Below are positions 19,401-27,127 of a stretch of DNA of 64,000 nt, piece by piece (within the stretch, counting starts at the first letter, position 1; every line of letters starts with the position of its first letter). This stretch comes from Lachnospiraceae bacterium (GTDB lineage Bacteria > Bacillota > Clostridia > Lachnospirales > Lachnospiraceae), in NCBI GenBank assembly GCA_017476665.1, contig JAFUZJ010000054.1, positions 62,001-126,000 on the forward strand. Direction: 5' to 3'. A program made the translations under genes and the position numbers. Below the pieces are notes generated by a model, which worked only from the letters and a program-made list of their open reading frames with translations, did not search any database and was not told the DNA's origin.

Positions 19401-20128
19401 TTAGCTGTTTCCATGGCAGTTTCCTTGAACTCTGCCGTGGCCATGTTTGCATTCTCAATTGACTTCCAGTCCTGCAGTTTAACTGCACCAACAGATACAG
19501 CCTGTGATAAGTTATACATTGCACGACTGGCTTCATTTGAGTTTGCACCTGCCAATGCCGCCCATGTAGAAATACCCTGCATGTCTGTTACAGCATTATC
19601 CAGTTTAATGTTGTTATTGGTAAACTTACCAATGTTATTTACCATCTCGAGGAAGTTATAGGAAGTCTCATCTGTGAACCAGTTTAGCTTCTCCAGCTGG
19701 TCGTTCACATACTCCATCTGCTCCCCGGTATCTTCAAAGTCCTTTCTTGTTGCAGCCATGATAGTCTGAACAGACTGTGTCTTTTCGGCATATTTGCTCC
19801 AACCTGCTGTTACTTGATCAACAGACAGAGACTTTACAAGCCGTTCACCGGCATCAACTGCCTTCTCGCCTATTCTGAATAAAGCGCCGACGGCAACTGT
19901 TTCCAGTGCAGAAAAGCGCTCACTTACAGTGCCAACAGCATTTCCCAATCCTGCGAGATTTACGCTGGATGCGGCTCTCTCCAGCAGACTGAAACTCTTC
20001 GCAGTCCCCTCGAAGTTAAGAGATTTATTAAACTGGTCGATGGTTGACATACTGGTGCGGATACCCTGCTCGAACTGCTTATTGTTAAATTGCATTTCGA
20101 CGATCCGCTCATCAACTGATCTGCTCAT
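13454..20128 (-). CDS. Tape measure protein
   Basis: 2224 residues, the largest gene here. N-terminus (RIVEMQFNNKQFEQGIRTSMSTIDQFNKSL) and the DKYSGDKFVDVANFSQTLSSGWFT region match long-tailed Firmicute phage tape measures. Two repeat blocks are visible: about six hydrophobic units of about 60 residues (NSF-xDVxKxAxGMLIMSNAMxxMxxALKIM, about 900-1250) and about five units of about 55-60 residues containing K-ITGDNSxxKFGxEL (about 1530-1790). At roughly 0.15 nm per residue the tail would be about 330 nm. The gene overlaps its neighbour at 20125 by 4 nt. Confidence 0.95.
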   Translation of the reverse strand: MSRSVDERIVEMQFNNKQFEQGIRTSMSTIDQFNKSLNFEGTAKSFSLLERAASSVNLAGLGNAVGTVSERFSALETVAVGALFRIGEKAVDAGERLVKSLSVDQVTAGWSKYAEKTQSVQTIMAATRKDFEDTGEQMEYVNDQLEKLNWFTDETSYNFLEMVNNIGKFTNNNIKLDNAVTDMQGISTWAALAGANSNEASRAMYNLSQAVSVGAVKLQDWKSIENANMATAEFKETAMETAKELGILSEDFEILQMTADKYSGDKFVDVANFSQTLSSGWFTADVLEKTLAKYGAFTNKLYEATDAFANQYDTVSELMNALDEYEAGTLDLQEVIHNTGMTAEEVTAIFDELTSSEMDLGRRGFKAAQEAKTFQEAIEATKDAVSTGWMTTFELMFGDYEKAKKLWTGLANELYDIFAEPGNKRNDILSEWLDMGTGNLHEAAGGRKALNEGVLNYYNNLKTVLGEVKEAFHDIFPEKSTEEYVQHLRKMTRSFYELSERLKPTEETLGKIRSTAKGFFAVVDIGKQAFSAFASELLPSSSAIGTLAGRLLDASASFGDWLVSVDEYIKENNTFVGAIRKAKDSFASFSDTVQTKLDWILAKFNALKERFSGFGGVNIETPSFDSFYDRVTTRFAPAVDIMRDAFNEFKEILASMAPLSEKFNAFVQSFSNALKRFADVIKASAPRLAQLGSIISDGLNGLLDALFSGEADFNRFFDFMNGTIIAGIGLSIKGLIDMLTKAGKKNLSIDFLKTFFKDVTKILDKTLVSKDGLVGTLKAIKESVLDTFGAFQANLKADVLKKIATAIGIMAVSLVAISLIDSEKLHDALGALTTMFVELIGALAVLDKGKLSIVGGVESQMLKLAGSILIMSWALKSISGLDIGQVTNGLIAMTGIVAVMTAFCTELKNFSMKDMVTVDRFMPALFKMATAMLIMGAALKIMGSMKLEEIASAFIVFGTTMLTIRDVFNSFNQADVMKIAGGMLIMSNAMIIMGVALKIMGTMSWEEIGKSFLAFGSAMVIIKSVFNSFKYDDVLKMAAGMLVMSNAMVLMAAALKIMATMSWEDIGKSFLAFGSTMVVIKSVFNGFKSADTIAIAESILILSGAMVVMGIALKSMGSMGLDEIGKGLLAFGASMAIMVVAFNLFKPTDAVKSAGAMLILSAAMIAFGAGLKAMSSVSLGQVVSALIGLAGVFAVFGAAAYLLGPLTPVMYALAGAVAVLGVGLLAAGAGMMMFAAGLTTLSAADTAAVTLWIAKLQIMIMGIFDIIANSYDAIVGAAKTLLSAFFTTLIETAPQHMEMILGLVETMLDMLTAHTPVIVTKLADFIITLLNAMTAKTPEITQAGMNLLFTYFSSVLDAMNSLDTGILVEGIKMVGMISALIVALAAVGVLVPAAMVSMVGVGAVIAELALVLAAIGKLEQIPGINTMIGSGGNILQSVGTAIGKFVGGITGGFASGTSAQFPKIGQDLSDFMTNVQGFVDGASRIDASMLEGVGALTAAIVLLTGAEIIQGLASWFGGKNSLSKFGQELSEFGPYLAGFATSVNGVESEKVKGAAEAMLALAKAADAIPNEGGWLEKVTGANSLAKFGEELGLFGPNLVKFSDSVEGVNAEQVKGAAAATIALAEMAKKIPNEDGLVSMITGDNSIDKFGRELYAYGAHLKPFVENVKDIKADQVNGVVEATTALINMAKEIPTTGGLIKKITGDNNLADFADHLATFGEKFAEYAAKVKDVPMNIALTSGYISKALKVFIENIPDTSGMSQKLFGGEVSLQMLAEEMNGIAPDFVEYAQTISALTGTDVVTNTYNLTVSLQKLADNLPDSLEKKDLEGLGNKLKTFAKLFVNFAATMNLADAEKLGRVIGHLESLAKVSKDISSISGKGLVELANAAKEMSSEVVATFIDEFTKGCRQIKQKTSEMMQAITDGINSRKTATLNAASNVSSAVVNAFKNNLQISTFSSIGSSAVQALANGMNSQSSSATSAARNISSSVILAFSSNMSATSLYSVGANITTGLINGMNSKTAQLQATSTRLGIIAKTATGNAVRVGSPSRVFYKIGEFIDQGLINGITDGTDSVDKASSGLGQSAIDAMKTALRKLADLTEGKMDAQPTIRPTVDLTDVEDGYESIGKLFSQGLNMSASYDKAQVAARNTKGTTNGDNTSSKDVTSKKLDAVIDELRQVRSGMGDLADEMSNYQVVMDTGAVVGQLTKPLNTQMGVDAIRHSRR

Positions 20129-20511
20129 AACCTCTCAACCTCCCTCCAGGCTGCATCTGCGATTTGGTCAAAAATAGGCTGGATTGCAGGATTGATGTAA
20201 TCTCTACCCTGTACCCAGCCCCCGTTTCCGGTAGCATGACCATATTGCAAAAGAATTGCTATAGGTATGCCATTTTGAATATTTGTATTGACAAACGCAA
20301 TCGTTATGTCATTTCCGCTTTGTGTAATCTCAAAGTTCCAGGATTTAGCGGTTAATCCCGTATCTTTAGGAGTAGCAGCTGCCAAAGCGTCCACTCCAGC
20401 TCTGCCGTATTTTTCTAATACATTGAGATAGTCCCGATCAAGTACCTTATTAAAGAATTTCAATGTCTTAGAGAAGTCTCCTCTATGCTTGAATGAAATT
20501 CCTTTCGCCAT
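20125..20511 (-). CDS. HK97 gp10-like tail completion/connector protein
   Basis: 128 residues: FKHRGDFSKTLKFFNKVLDR, then ALAAATPKDTGLTAKSWNFEI, where the TPKDTG-L--SW motif is typical of HK97 gp10-like proteins, then a C-terminal helix. Such proteins usually sit among the connector genes, but here it lies between the endolysin and the tape measure and overlaps the tape measure start (ATGA-type). Role by family: completion of the tail or neck. Confidence 0.75.
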   Translation of the reverse strand: MAKGISFKHRGDFSKTLKFFNKVLDRDYLNVLEKYGRAGVDALAAATPKDTGLTAKSWNFEITQSGNDITIAFVNTNIQNGIPIAILLQYGHATGNGGWVQGRDYINPAIQPIFDQIADAAWREVERL

Positions 20512-20514
20512 ATG

Positions 20515-21405
20515 TTATGTCCTCTTTGCAAAATCCAGCGCAATCCAACCAGCGCCAGACTTTAACTTGCCCCATCCGTCCTTAGAACCAGGACCGGCCT
20601 GTACTTCAACGATGGTAAATATCCCTTTTCCGGTGTATTTTCCGGTTGTTGCATAATTGGTTCCGGGACCTCTCCGAATGTTCAGATAAGATGTCTCCAC
20701 TCTTACAAGAAACGGATTAAATACCGGTTCCTCTTTAGGCTCTTCTTTAGGTTCTTCAGGAACATTCTTGCATCCGTTAAGTTCCAGTAATTTGATAGTC
20801 TCGGGATAATCCACGTAGCAGTAATTCTGATCACAGGTCACCCCGGCCACCTTATTAGAACGGAGCTTGTTATCTTCCCCACCAAACTGCCAAATACCAA
20901 TGCTCATTCCAGATGTCAGCACCGGAGAGTTTTCAGCATACTTAGCAACCCAGTGAACGTACTTCTTGAGCCGTTCGTCTTCCATGCTGTGATTGAAAGC
21001 GTATTCATTAGAATACACTCCAACAAAATATCCGGCCTGCTCCAATTTCTCACAGAATGCAAGGATGTTATCTGTCAAAGCAGCCTTATTCTGTTCGAGC
21101 ATCTTCCGCTCCACGTCGTAATAAACCGGATACTCAAACGCCTTGCCAGCAAGAATGCTCAGGAACTTATCTGCTTCTCTTTCAGCTTCTTTGACAGAGA
21201 AAGCATTGCCATAGAAGTATGCTCCGACCGGCAAACCCACTGCTTTTGCTTTTTCGTAGTTGCGATCGAACTTACTATCTTTGTAAAGCCCCGAATCGCC
21301 ACCACCAGCCTTGATGATGACAAATTCAGCACCTTCCTCTTCTTTTGCTCTGACAAAATCGAATTCTTTTTGCCACCGCGAAATATCTATTCCAAATTTC
21401 TGCAT
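20515..21405 (-). CDS. GH25 lysozyme (endolysin) with SH3-type wall-binding domain
   Basis: 296 residues. The GH25 catalytic domain (about 1-205) starts FGIDISRWQ (Asp7) and has YYDVE (Asp97, Glu99), the catalytic acids of this muramidase family; IGIWQFGG closes the domain. A PEEPKEEPKEEP linker leads to a bacterial SH3 domain (YLNIRRGPGTNY ... GWGKLKSGAGWIALD, about 233-296). No signal peptide, so it needs the holin. It cleaves the MurNAc-GlcNAc bond. It is inserted between tail chaperone and connector genes, an unusual place. It could instead be tail-carried, though the SH3 module favours an endolysin. Confidence 0.9.
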   Translation of the reverse strand: MQKFGIDISRWQKEFDFVRAKEEEGAEFVIIKAGGGDSGLYKDSKFDRNYEKAKAVGLPVGAYFYGNAFSVKEAEREADKFLSILAGKAFEYPVYYDVERKMLEQNKAALTDNILAFCEKLEQAGYFVGVYSNEYAFNHSMEDERLKKYVHWVAKYAENSPVLTSGMSIGIWQFGGEDNKLRSNKVAGVTCDQNYCYVDYPETIKLLELNGCKNVPEEPKEEPKEEPVFNPFLVRVETSYLNIRRGPGTNYATTGKYTGKGIFTIVEVQAGPGSKDGWGKLKSGAGWIALDFAKRT

Positions 21406-21406
21406 A

Positions 21407-21964
21407 CTATCGTCCTTTCTTCTTTGCCTTCTGAGCAGCTCTCCTCTTCTTATTCAAAGCATGTTGTTCCTCGAGAATCTGTCGCTTACTCTTTTTCTTC
21501 TTAGGTTTATTTTCTTCATTGCATACCCGAATAAGAGTCAATAACCGGTTTATATGCCACTTTTGAAATTCAACCGGTATATTAAGAGCAATCATCTGAT
21601 AATAGATGACTTCTGCTGTGATAGTCCTTTTTTCAATGTGTTTTTCTTCATCTTCTTTAAACCATGTGGCGGTCATCGGATCATCGATATACGCCAATAT
21701 TGCCTTGATGTGTTCAGGTTTAATCCTGTCATATACTTCCGGATCAACATTTTGTGTCAATGTCATACACTTTATGTAGTCAAGTGTTTCTTCTGTTGTT
21801 TTTTCATTCTTATCGAGGAAAGGCTTGTGCCATTTAGCCTCCCATTTTGAAAGGGAGACCAGACTATGCTCCAATGTCAGAGTTGTTTCTTTGCCTTGAT
21901 AAATGAATTGATTACCGATTTCGTCCCATAACTCTTTCGGTTTGATAACAATCTTGATAGGCAT
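21407..21964 (-). CDS. Tail assembly chaperone-like protein (T part)
   Basis: 185 residues. KETTLTLEHSLVSLSKWEAKWHKPFL is a signature of Firmicute siphovirus tail assembly chaperones. The C-terminus is extremely basic (KPKKKKSKRQILEEQHALNKKRRAAQKAKKKGR). Together with the upstream gene it replaces the lambda G/GT pair. No slippery overlap is seen, since the two are separate genes 23 nt apart. Needed to load tail tube subunits on the tape measure. Confidence 0.75.
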   Translation of the reverse strand: MPIKIVIKPKELWDEIGNQFIYQGKETTLTLEHSLVSLSKWEAKWHKPFLDKNEKTTEETLDYIKCMTLTQNVDPEVYDRIKPEHIKAILAYIDDPMTATWFKEDEEKHIEKRTITAEVIYYQMIALNIPVEFQKWHINRLLTLIRVCNEENKPKKKKSKRQILEEQHALNKKRRAAQKAKKKGR

Positions 21965-21987
21965 AATCAGTCTCCCTTATTGCATTC

Positions 21988-22458
21988 TCAGTTATTACTG
22001 ATGGGAACAATTCCGGTCTGATCTACAGTCGGAGTATCCTGCTCCTTATCCATCTTTGCAAGGCTTGCTTCCATCATCTTGGTGTACCTCTCCAGAGCCT
22101 CACGCGACGGTAAAATACCGTTCACGAAGTCTACCGCAGCGTCTGCGTCATGCGTGAGTGTCATGTAGATCTCGGAAAAAGCGTTGGTCGAAACAAAGTC
22201 AGCAAGGATCTCCGGAGACTTTCTGAAGTTACGCCCATCCAGCGATTTCACGCCATAGGACATTGTCACCAGTTTCTTCATGTACTCCGTCATTCTTACC
22301 TCATCCTGCTCTTTGATGATCTGTTCCAATAGCGCGTTGAGTCCACCATTCATAGACTTCTGCAGATCGTATACTTCTGCAGGAGAAAGGTTGAAGCGAA
22401 AATCTTCCTCTCTCATTCTTCCGTCGAAATCTTCAAATTTAATTGTTTTAACTACCAT
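21988..22458 (-). CDS. Tail assembly chaperone-like protein (G part)
   Basis: 156 residues from the ATG at 22458 (AAAGGAG about 12 nt upstream, a little far). MVVKTIKFEDFDGRMREEDFRFNLSPAEVYDLQKSMNGGL is typical of the first tail chaperone after the major tail protein. It is expressed downstream of a strong terminator, so its level is probably much lower than that of the tail tube protein. Confidence 0.75.
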   Translation of the reverse strand: MVVKTIKFEDFDGRMREEDFRFNLSPAEVYDLQKSMNGGLNALLEQIIKEQDEVRMTEYMKKLVTMSYGVKSLDGRNFRKSPEILADFVSTNAFSEIYMTLTHDADAAVDFVNGILPSREALERYTKMMEASLAKMDKEQDTPTVDQTGIVPISNN

Positions 22459-22479
22459 AGTCGTATTTGCTCCTTTCAA

Positions 22480-22530
22480 TTGAAAAAATAAAAGAGGTGC
22501 CAGCTTACCTGAATACACCTCTTTCGTTAG
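22480..22530 (-). terminator. Strong (partial) terminator after the major tail gene
   Basis: Minus-strand AAAGAGGTG and CACCTCTTT enclose a loop of about 20 nt, followed by TATTTTTTC. It lies inside the late operon and should lower expression of the chaperones relative to the tube protein. Confidence 0.85.
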
Positions 22531-22547
22531 TTGTTGATCTTTCTTAA

Positions 22548-23375
22548 TTAGCTGTTGAAGAACGCATACACCTCATCAGGTGAAGGCAGAGTAGAATCTG
22601 TACCTGCAGAGGTAGTCTTCTCGTAGTATGTCTTCTCGGTATCTACAGTAGTGTCGGTAGACAGAACATACGTAGTACCGCTCAGCTCATACCAACCCTC
22701 GGTAGAAGGATTCTCGGTTCCTTCCGGAGTTACTGCATCGTAGCTGTCGCCACCGTCGGTACCGTACAGAATATCCTCAAATGCAGCCAGCTTATCAGCA
22801 TCCACTCTGGTAGAATCGATCCAGATATGTGCAGTAGGCTTGTAAGGCTTACCGGTGGAAGGATTGATTGCGCTCACGCTTACGGGAGTAGTGTTAATAT
22901 CCCAGGACAGCTCGGTAGCCTCAGGATTCTCATTGACAGTGGATCTGTCTTTCTCGGAAGGCGAGCACTTGGCATTGTATACCAGGTGCAGCTTATAGCC
23001 GTAGTCATCGCCCTCAACATCGTTACCAATCTTGGAACGATAAGATAAACCGAAGCCTTTTCTGGTCTGCTGACCTGCATACACACCTTTGGAAAGAGCT
23101 GCAGCACCGTCACACTCATCGAACTCCTCAGGAGACTGATATGCACCGATAGACGGATTAAACTGCTCTGAACTCATCAGAGACAGATACTTGATGTTAT
23201 CAGCGTAGATGTCGTTAGCCTCGCCGCCTTCAGAACTCTCGTTAACACTGGTAAGTCCGTCCCAGTTGACACCCTTGTTGTAGGTGCCGTCGTTTTTCAT
23301 GGTAAAGAGAACACCGTGATCTACACCGGTCTCGAAGAAACGCTCTCCTACCTTGTCCCATGTCATTCTCGACAT
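22548..23375 (-). CDS. Major tail (tube) protein
   Basis: 275 residues. N-terminus MSRMTWDKVGERFFETGVDHGVLF and FNPSIGAYQSPEEFDECDGAA are characteristic of Firmicute siphovirus tube proteins. From about residue 210 there is a Gly/Thr-rich extension (GWYELSGTTYVLSTDTTVDTEKTYYE) shared with the 6739 tail protein, probably a surface-exposed decoration domain. Strong ribosome site and a terminator directly downstream. Confidence 0.85.
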   Translation of the reverse strand: MSRMTWDKVGERFFETGVDHGVLFTMKNDGTYNKGVNWDGLTSVNESSEGGEANDIYADNIKYLSLMSSEQFNPSIGAYQSPEEFDECDGAAALSKGVYAGQQTRKGFGLSYRSKIGNDVEGDDYGYKLHLVYNAKCSPSEKDRSTVNENPEATELSWDINTTPVSVSAINPSTGKPYKPTAHIWIDSTRVDADKLAAFEDILYGTDGGDSYDAVTPEGTENPSTEGWYELSGTTYVLSTDTTVDTEKTYYEKTTSAGTDSTLPSPDEVYAFFNS

Positions 23376-23398
23376 AACTTAATCCTCCTTTTCAGTTT

Positions 23399-23710
23399 TT
23401 AAAAGTAAATTGTGAATGGAAAATGGTTCCGATTATCGGAAATAAAAGACTTTTCAGCAGTGCAATATGGTAGATCTTCCAACTCGTCGACAATCGACGA
23501 TACCGGATTCTGATCAATGTAGGTTATCGTGTATCTCCTGTGTTTGATGTATTTAATGTTGTCAGCATGCTCATTCTTGGAACCGCTTCTCTCATATACA
23601 ATACAGGGATACTTAAGACCAAGGTTCTCCGGAGGCTGAAAATAAACATTTTTGCTCCCGAGAATTGATTCCAGAAGTGTTTGTAACTCGGTTCTAGGTC
23701 TCGCCATCAT
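23399..23710 (-). CDS. Tail terminator/connector-like protein
   Basis: 103 residues: LQTLLESILGSKNVYFQPPENLGLKYPCIVYERSG, then RRYTITYIDQNPVSSIVDELEDLPYC. The pattern of N-terminal helix, YFQPP and beta strands is that of small neck or tail-terminator proteins next to the major tail gene. Overlaps the preceding gene by 17 nt with its own GGGAGG. Confidence 0.65.
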   Translation of the reverse strand: MMARPRTELQTLLESILGSKNVYFQPPENLGLKYPCIVYERSGSKNEHADNIKYIKHRRYTITYIDQNPVSSIVDELEDLPYCTAEKSFISDNRNHFPFTIYF

Positions 23711-24011
23711 ACAACCCTCCCAACGTCAGTATCAGTCTCGGATACTGTACCTCAACATCTGTGATCTTCCATTTTGCACCCATATAGACCGCATAAATCA
23801 TAGAGTATATATTCTCATTGGCAAAGGGATCAGCTACAATGCTCACGTTATTAGACACTCTGATGTTATCGTTAACCTGATTGCCTTCCAGCCGTCTGGT
23901 GTTTCTGGTAACATCGCCATAATACGGACGCTCAACAATCTGAGGCATCCATACACCCGGTGCTGTTTCAACGGGCGCATTGAAGCCGATTTTCCCATAA
24001 AACTTTGCCAT
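23694..24011 (-). CDS. Head-tail connector protein (DUF7253-like)
   Basis: 105 residues: MAKFYGKIGFNAPVETAPGVWMPQIVERPYYGDVTRNTRR, a signature of a small phage family placed right after the major capsid gene. Probably a neck component. Spaced 19 nt from the capsid stop. Confidence 0.7.
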   Translation of the reverse strand: MAKFYGKIGFNAPVETAPGVWMPQIVERPYYGDVTRNTRRLEGNQVNDNIRVSNNVSIVADPFANENIYSMIYAVYMGAKWKITDVEVQYPRLILTLGGLYDGET

Positions 24012-24030
24012 TTTGAATTACTCCTCTCGA

Positions 24031-25878
24031 TTATTCGGTGATGTCTTCCTCCAGAGCAATTGCGCTGAACAGTCTGGTGTTAGCACCGGATACACGGGTC
24101 TCAATCAGACTCTTCTGCTGGTTGAAGTCCAGATCAAAGTCAGTGAAGTGAGTGATCTCACCACCCTTAGTGCTGCCCAGTGCATAGTCAGCCATATTGC
24201 ATACCAGAGCCAGCAGCTTCTTGGTCTTTGCAGTAGCCCCAGATCCCTCGGTACGGGTCTTGCCCTCCATCTGCTCTACAGTCTTGATTGCACCAACGTT
24301 CAAGCTGGAAGCCAGCTCGGATACGGAGCTGTAGATACGACGACCGTTGATGTCTCTTGCAAGCAGCATCACGTTCAACAGATGAGGCGTGCAGTACATA
24401 TCGGGCTGTCCGCTGCCCTTATACTGCTCACGCGCATACAGCATAGCAGTGATGATCGCTTCTGCGTAGATGTAGTTCTCGCCAAAGTTTGCAGCAGTGT
24501 TAGTACCCTGCAGGGATGCTTTAGCGCCCTCGATATCAACATCCTTATGAATGGTGTAGATGTCGTCATCGGTCCAGATCGGACGGATGTGCTCAGGGAA
24601 GATCTTATCCGGATCGGAATCGTCACGGCCATCACCAAAGAGCATAGCTGTAGCAAGCTCCTCGTCAAGCTGCATGCGATCGATCTTGTAGAGGTATGCA
24701 ACATAGTCGAAATCGGTGATGTCAACGATGTCGTCTCTGTGCAGGCTGTTGCGAACATAGATCGTCTGAGGATCGGTGCTACGTCTTGCCAGCTTGAAGT
24801 TACCAGAAAGTCTCTTCTGGTTACCCTTGATGTAACCCTTTGCTCTCAAGGAATCCATAGATCCCTCAATGTTACGGATGTCTACCTGTCTGGTACGGAT
24901 ACGACTGATAGGGCTCTTGTGAACTTTGTTCAGAACATGGTGAACCCAGCCCTGGTCATTGGTGATAAGCTCAGGAGCACCGGGACGCAGATCCTTGTAT
25001 TCCGGGAACAACCAGGAAATATTACCGTCTACGGAAGTATCCTGCGTAAAGCCACCGACTGCATCTGCGTGGCTCAGCTCATTCTCATCCATATAGATCT
25101 GAAGCGCGTTCTTTAATGTACCAACCTGAGAGTTTTTCGCAAGATTGATGATGTCCACCTGATCTGCGTGGCAGAGAACATTGTTTTCCTGCGTACTTCC
25201 CTGGTCAAATGCGTTATGTTTCATATCTTTACCTCCTTCGTCGTCCTCTTCTTCAGAGTCGCTCTTTTTGTTTTTGTCCTGCAAAGCCATGCCAACCATG
25301 GCATAGCAAGCATTCTGCTGCTCTTCGTTCATGGTATTGAACACATCCTGGAGAGTCTTTCCGCTCTCTTTTTTCTTGGTTTCGCCTTCCACAGGCTTGT
25401 CCTCCTTTTCTTCTTGGTCTGCGTGGTACAACTCAATAGGCTCTCCGGTGAAAATGATCACTCCGCCTTCTGTGTCATCTCCATGCACCAGCACTTCCTC
25501 AATGTAGGCTCCGGGATTAGCCCCTTTGATAACCATTGAAACTTCGCCGATCTCGCCATGGTAAACATCTCCTCCACGCTGTTTCAAATGGTTCGCATAA
25601 ATAGAAAGCCCGACAATATCCCCATGTTTAACAAGGATTTTGCCGAGCTCGCCATTCTTGGAATCATTGAATGTGCAGTATGCGAAAAGACCTTCATCGC
25701 GGTTCTCCAGATCAGCATGTCCGAGAACATTTTCAGGATTAGAATGGTCGTGATTCCACACAAGCGGTACACGTTTACCATCAAACTCCTTAAATGCGTC
25801 TTTCATGATGGTTCTGCCGTCCGAGCATTTAATGTTGTTTCTTGTAGCCCAACCGCAGAAATCACATACTTTACCCAT
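24031..25878 (-). CDS. Prohead protease - major capsid fusion
   Basis: 615 residues. The N-terminal part (1-150) is an S78-type HK97 prohead protease: VPLVWNHDH (38-45) and GLSIYA (90-95) give the His and Ser, and GEVSMVIKGANPGA the conserved strand. An acidic, Lys-rich stretch (170-218) could act as scaffold. The rest is an HK97-fold major capsid protein (FPEYKDLRPGAPELITNDQGWV ... DYVAYLYKIDRMQLDEELATAMLFGD). At 25224 there is an in-frame ATG (Met219) preceded by GAAGGAGGTAAAG, so free capsid protein of 397 residues can be made by internal initiation. Confidence 0.9.
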   Translation of the reverse strand: MGKVCDFCGWATRNNIKCSDGRTIMKDAFKEFDGKRVPLVWNHDHSNPENVLGHADLENRDEGLFAYCTFNDSKNGELGKILVKHGDIVGLSIYANHLKQRGGDVYHGEIGEVSMVIKGANPGAYIEEVLVHGDDTEGGVIIFTGEPIELYHADQEEKEDKPVEGETKKKESGKTLQDVFNTMNEEQQNACYAMVGMALQDKNKKSDSEEEDDEGGKDMKHNAFDQGSTQENNVLCHADQVDIINLAKNSQVGTLKNALQIYMDENELSHADAVGGFTQDTSVDGNISWLFPEYKDLRPGAPELITNDQGWVHHVLNKVHKSPISRIRTRQVDIRNIEGSMDSLRAKGYIKGNQKRLSGNFKLARRSTDPQTIYVRNSLHRDDIVDITDFDYVAYLYKIDRMQLDEELATAMLFGDGRDDSDPDKIFPEHIRPIWTDDDIYTIHKDVDIEGAKASLQGTNTAANFGENYIYAEAIITAMLYAREQYKGSGQPDMYCTPHLLNVMLLARDINGRRIYSSVSELASSLNVGAIKTVEQMEGKTRTEGSGATAKTKKLLALVCNMADYALGSTKGGEITHFTDFDLDFNQQKSLIETRVSGANTRLFSAIALEEDITE

Positions 25879-27112
25879 TTTGAATTTCCTCCTGTTCTTG
25901 TTGTGTGCTATTTGGGTTCTCCTTAGGTCGACTCAAGTTCTTGTTCCTCAATTCATCCGCAGCAGGGTCTTTAGACGGCAACATGCCGATAACTTGACGA
26001 ATCTCGTTTGAAGTCATGATTTCATTACGGGTGAATTTGTCTGCGATTTCTGAAATATCAGAAACAGGAACAAGCTTGAAAGGATCTCTGAAGAACTCGA
26101 TAGATTGATGCTGCGTTCTTGCAGTCTTGGTGAGGAATTTCCTCTTCATCTCATCTGCAATTGCAGAAAGAATAGGCTCGACCGTACGGTTGTAATAGTT
26201 GAGCATGGTCTTCTCGTCCGCTGTACCATCCAATATTCCCTGAGTGATCCCGAACTGGCTATATAGCATACTCGTAAGGTATTCAATCTGGGACATCAGA
26301 TTGTTCTCGAGCGAACGATTCAACTGTGTGACATGCTCTGTGGCGTCGGTATAAGCAATTCCATGAGGGGAATTTGTCAACTGACGTTCTATACTTTTTA
26401 GACGATTGTCTGCCTGTTCTTCCCTTGCTTTGGTTCTGATAGTGTAAGGAAGCTGGATGATCATGTTTAACTTACCGGAAGCTCCCTGCTCGTCAGACTT
26501 ATCAAGTAAAGCGAGTTTTCTTGTCAGTCTCTGAACTGTAGAGTTCCGTTCGTTACAAACCGCATAAAACGGGTTTTCAACGATTGCACAGAAGCTTTTA
26601 GGCCATATACGCTCTTTCTTCTGTCCATCCCGTTCATCATAACACTCAACTTTTATGTCATTCGGATACCATTCGATGATCCGTCCGGTCCGCAGTGTGA
26701 GGACATCCCAACCATCTGTGTTATCCGGATTATCGTCCGTATCGACCGGGACAATTGCCACAACTCCCTCGTCAAGCATAGACATGACTGTATCCTGAAT
26801 AAACGCCCTACCGGTCTGATCCACGTTGGCATCCAATGTTAAGCAGTTGTTTAAACCACTTTTTATCTCCTCCACAAATCGGTTATTGTCATCTAACCGG
26901 ACGTGCTTCAGATCGACTGCTGCTACGTCGGCTGCAATCCGATTGTAAATTGCTGCTACAATCGTTCGCTCATTTTTACGTGACAGAACCGGTCTATCCG
27001 GTCGGGTTCCGTATGACATGCCAAGATCCCACTGATTTGACCTTGTAGGATCTTTGTTGAAAAATGCGTTCCAGGCTTTTTTAATCCTAAAACTCAGCGA
27101 ATTCTCTGCCAT
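25871..27112 (-). CDS. Portal protein
   Basis: 413 residues: RIKKAWNAFFNK start, TIVAAIYNRIAADVAAVDLKHVRLD, then SMLYSQFGITQGILDGTADEKTMLNYYNRTVEPIL, the usual HK97-type portal features. It would form the twelve-subunit DNA channel at the capsid vertex. It overlaps the protease-capsid gene by 8 nt and follows the large terminase by 15 nt. Confidence 0.9.
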   Translation of the reverse strand: MAENSLSFRIKKAWNAFFNKDPTRSNQWDLGMSYGTRPDRPVLSRKNERTIVAAIYNRIAADVAAVDLKHVRLDDNNRFVEEIKSGLNNCLTLDANVDQTGRAFIQDTVMSMLDEGVVAIVPVDTDDNPDNTDGWDVLTLRTGRIIEWYPNDIKVECYDERDGQKKERIWPKSFCAIVENPFYAVCNERNSTVQRLTRKLALLDKSDEQGASGKLNMIIQLPYTIRTKAREEQADNRLKSIERQLTNSPHGIAYTDATEHVTQLNRSLENNLMSQIEYLTSMLYSQFGITQGILDGTADEKTMLNYYNRTVEPILSAIADEMKRKFLTKTARTQHQSIEFFRDPFKLVPVSDISEIADKFTRNEIMTSNEIRQVIGMLPSKDPAADELRNKNLSRPKENPNSTQQEQEEIQNG

Positions 27113-27127
27113 TTTGAATTTTCTCCT

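Noticed and set aside
21407..22458. Lambda G/GT-type programmed frameshift between the tail chaperones
   Set aside because: The two genes are separate with a 23-nt gap and their own ribosome sites; no slippery overlap is seen.
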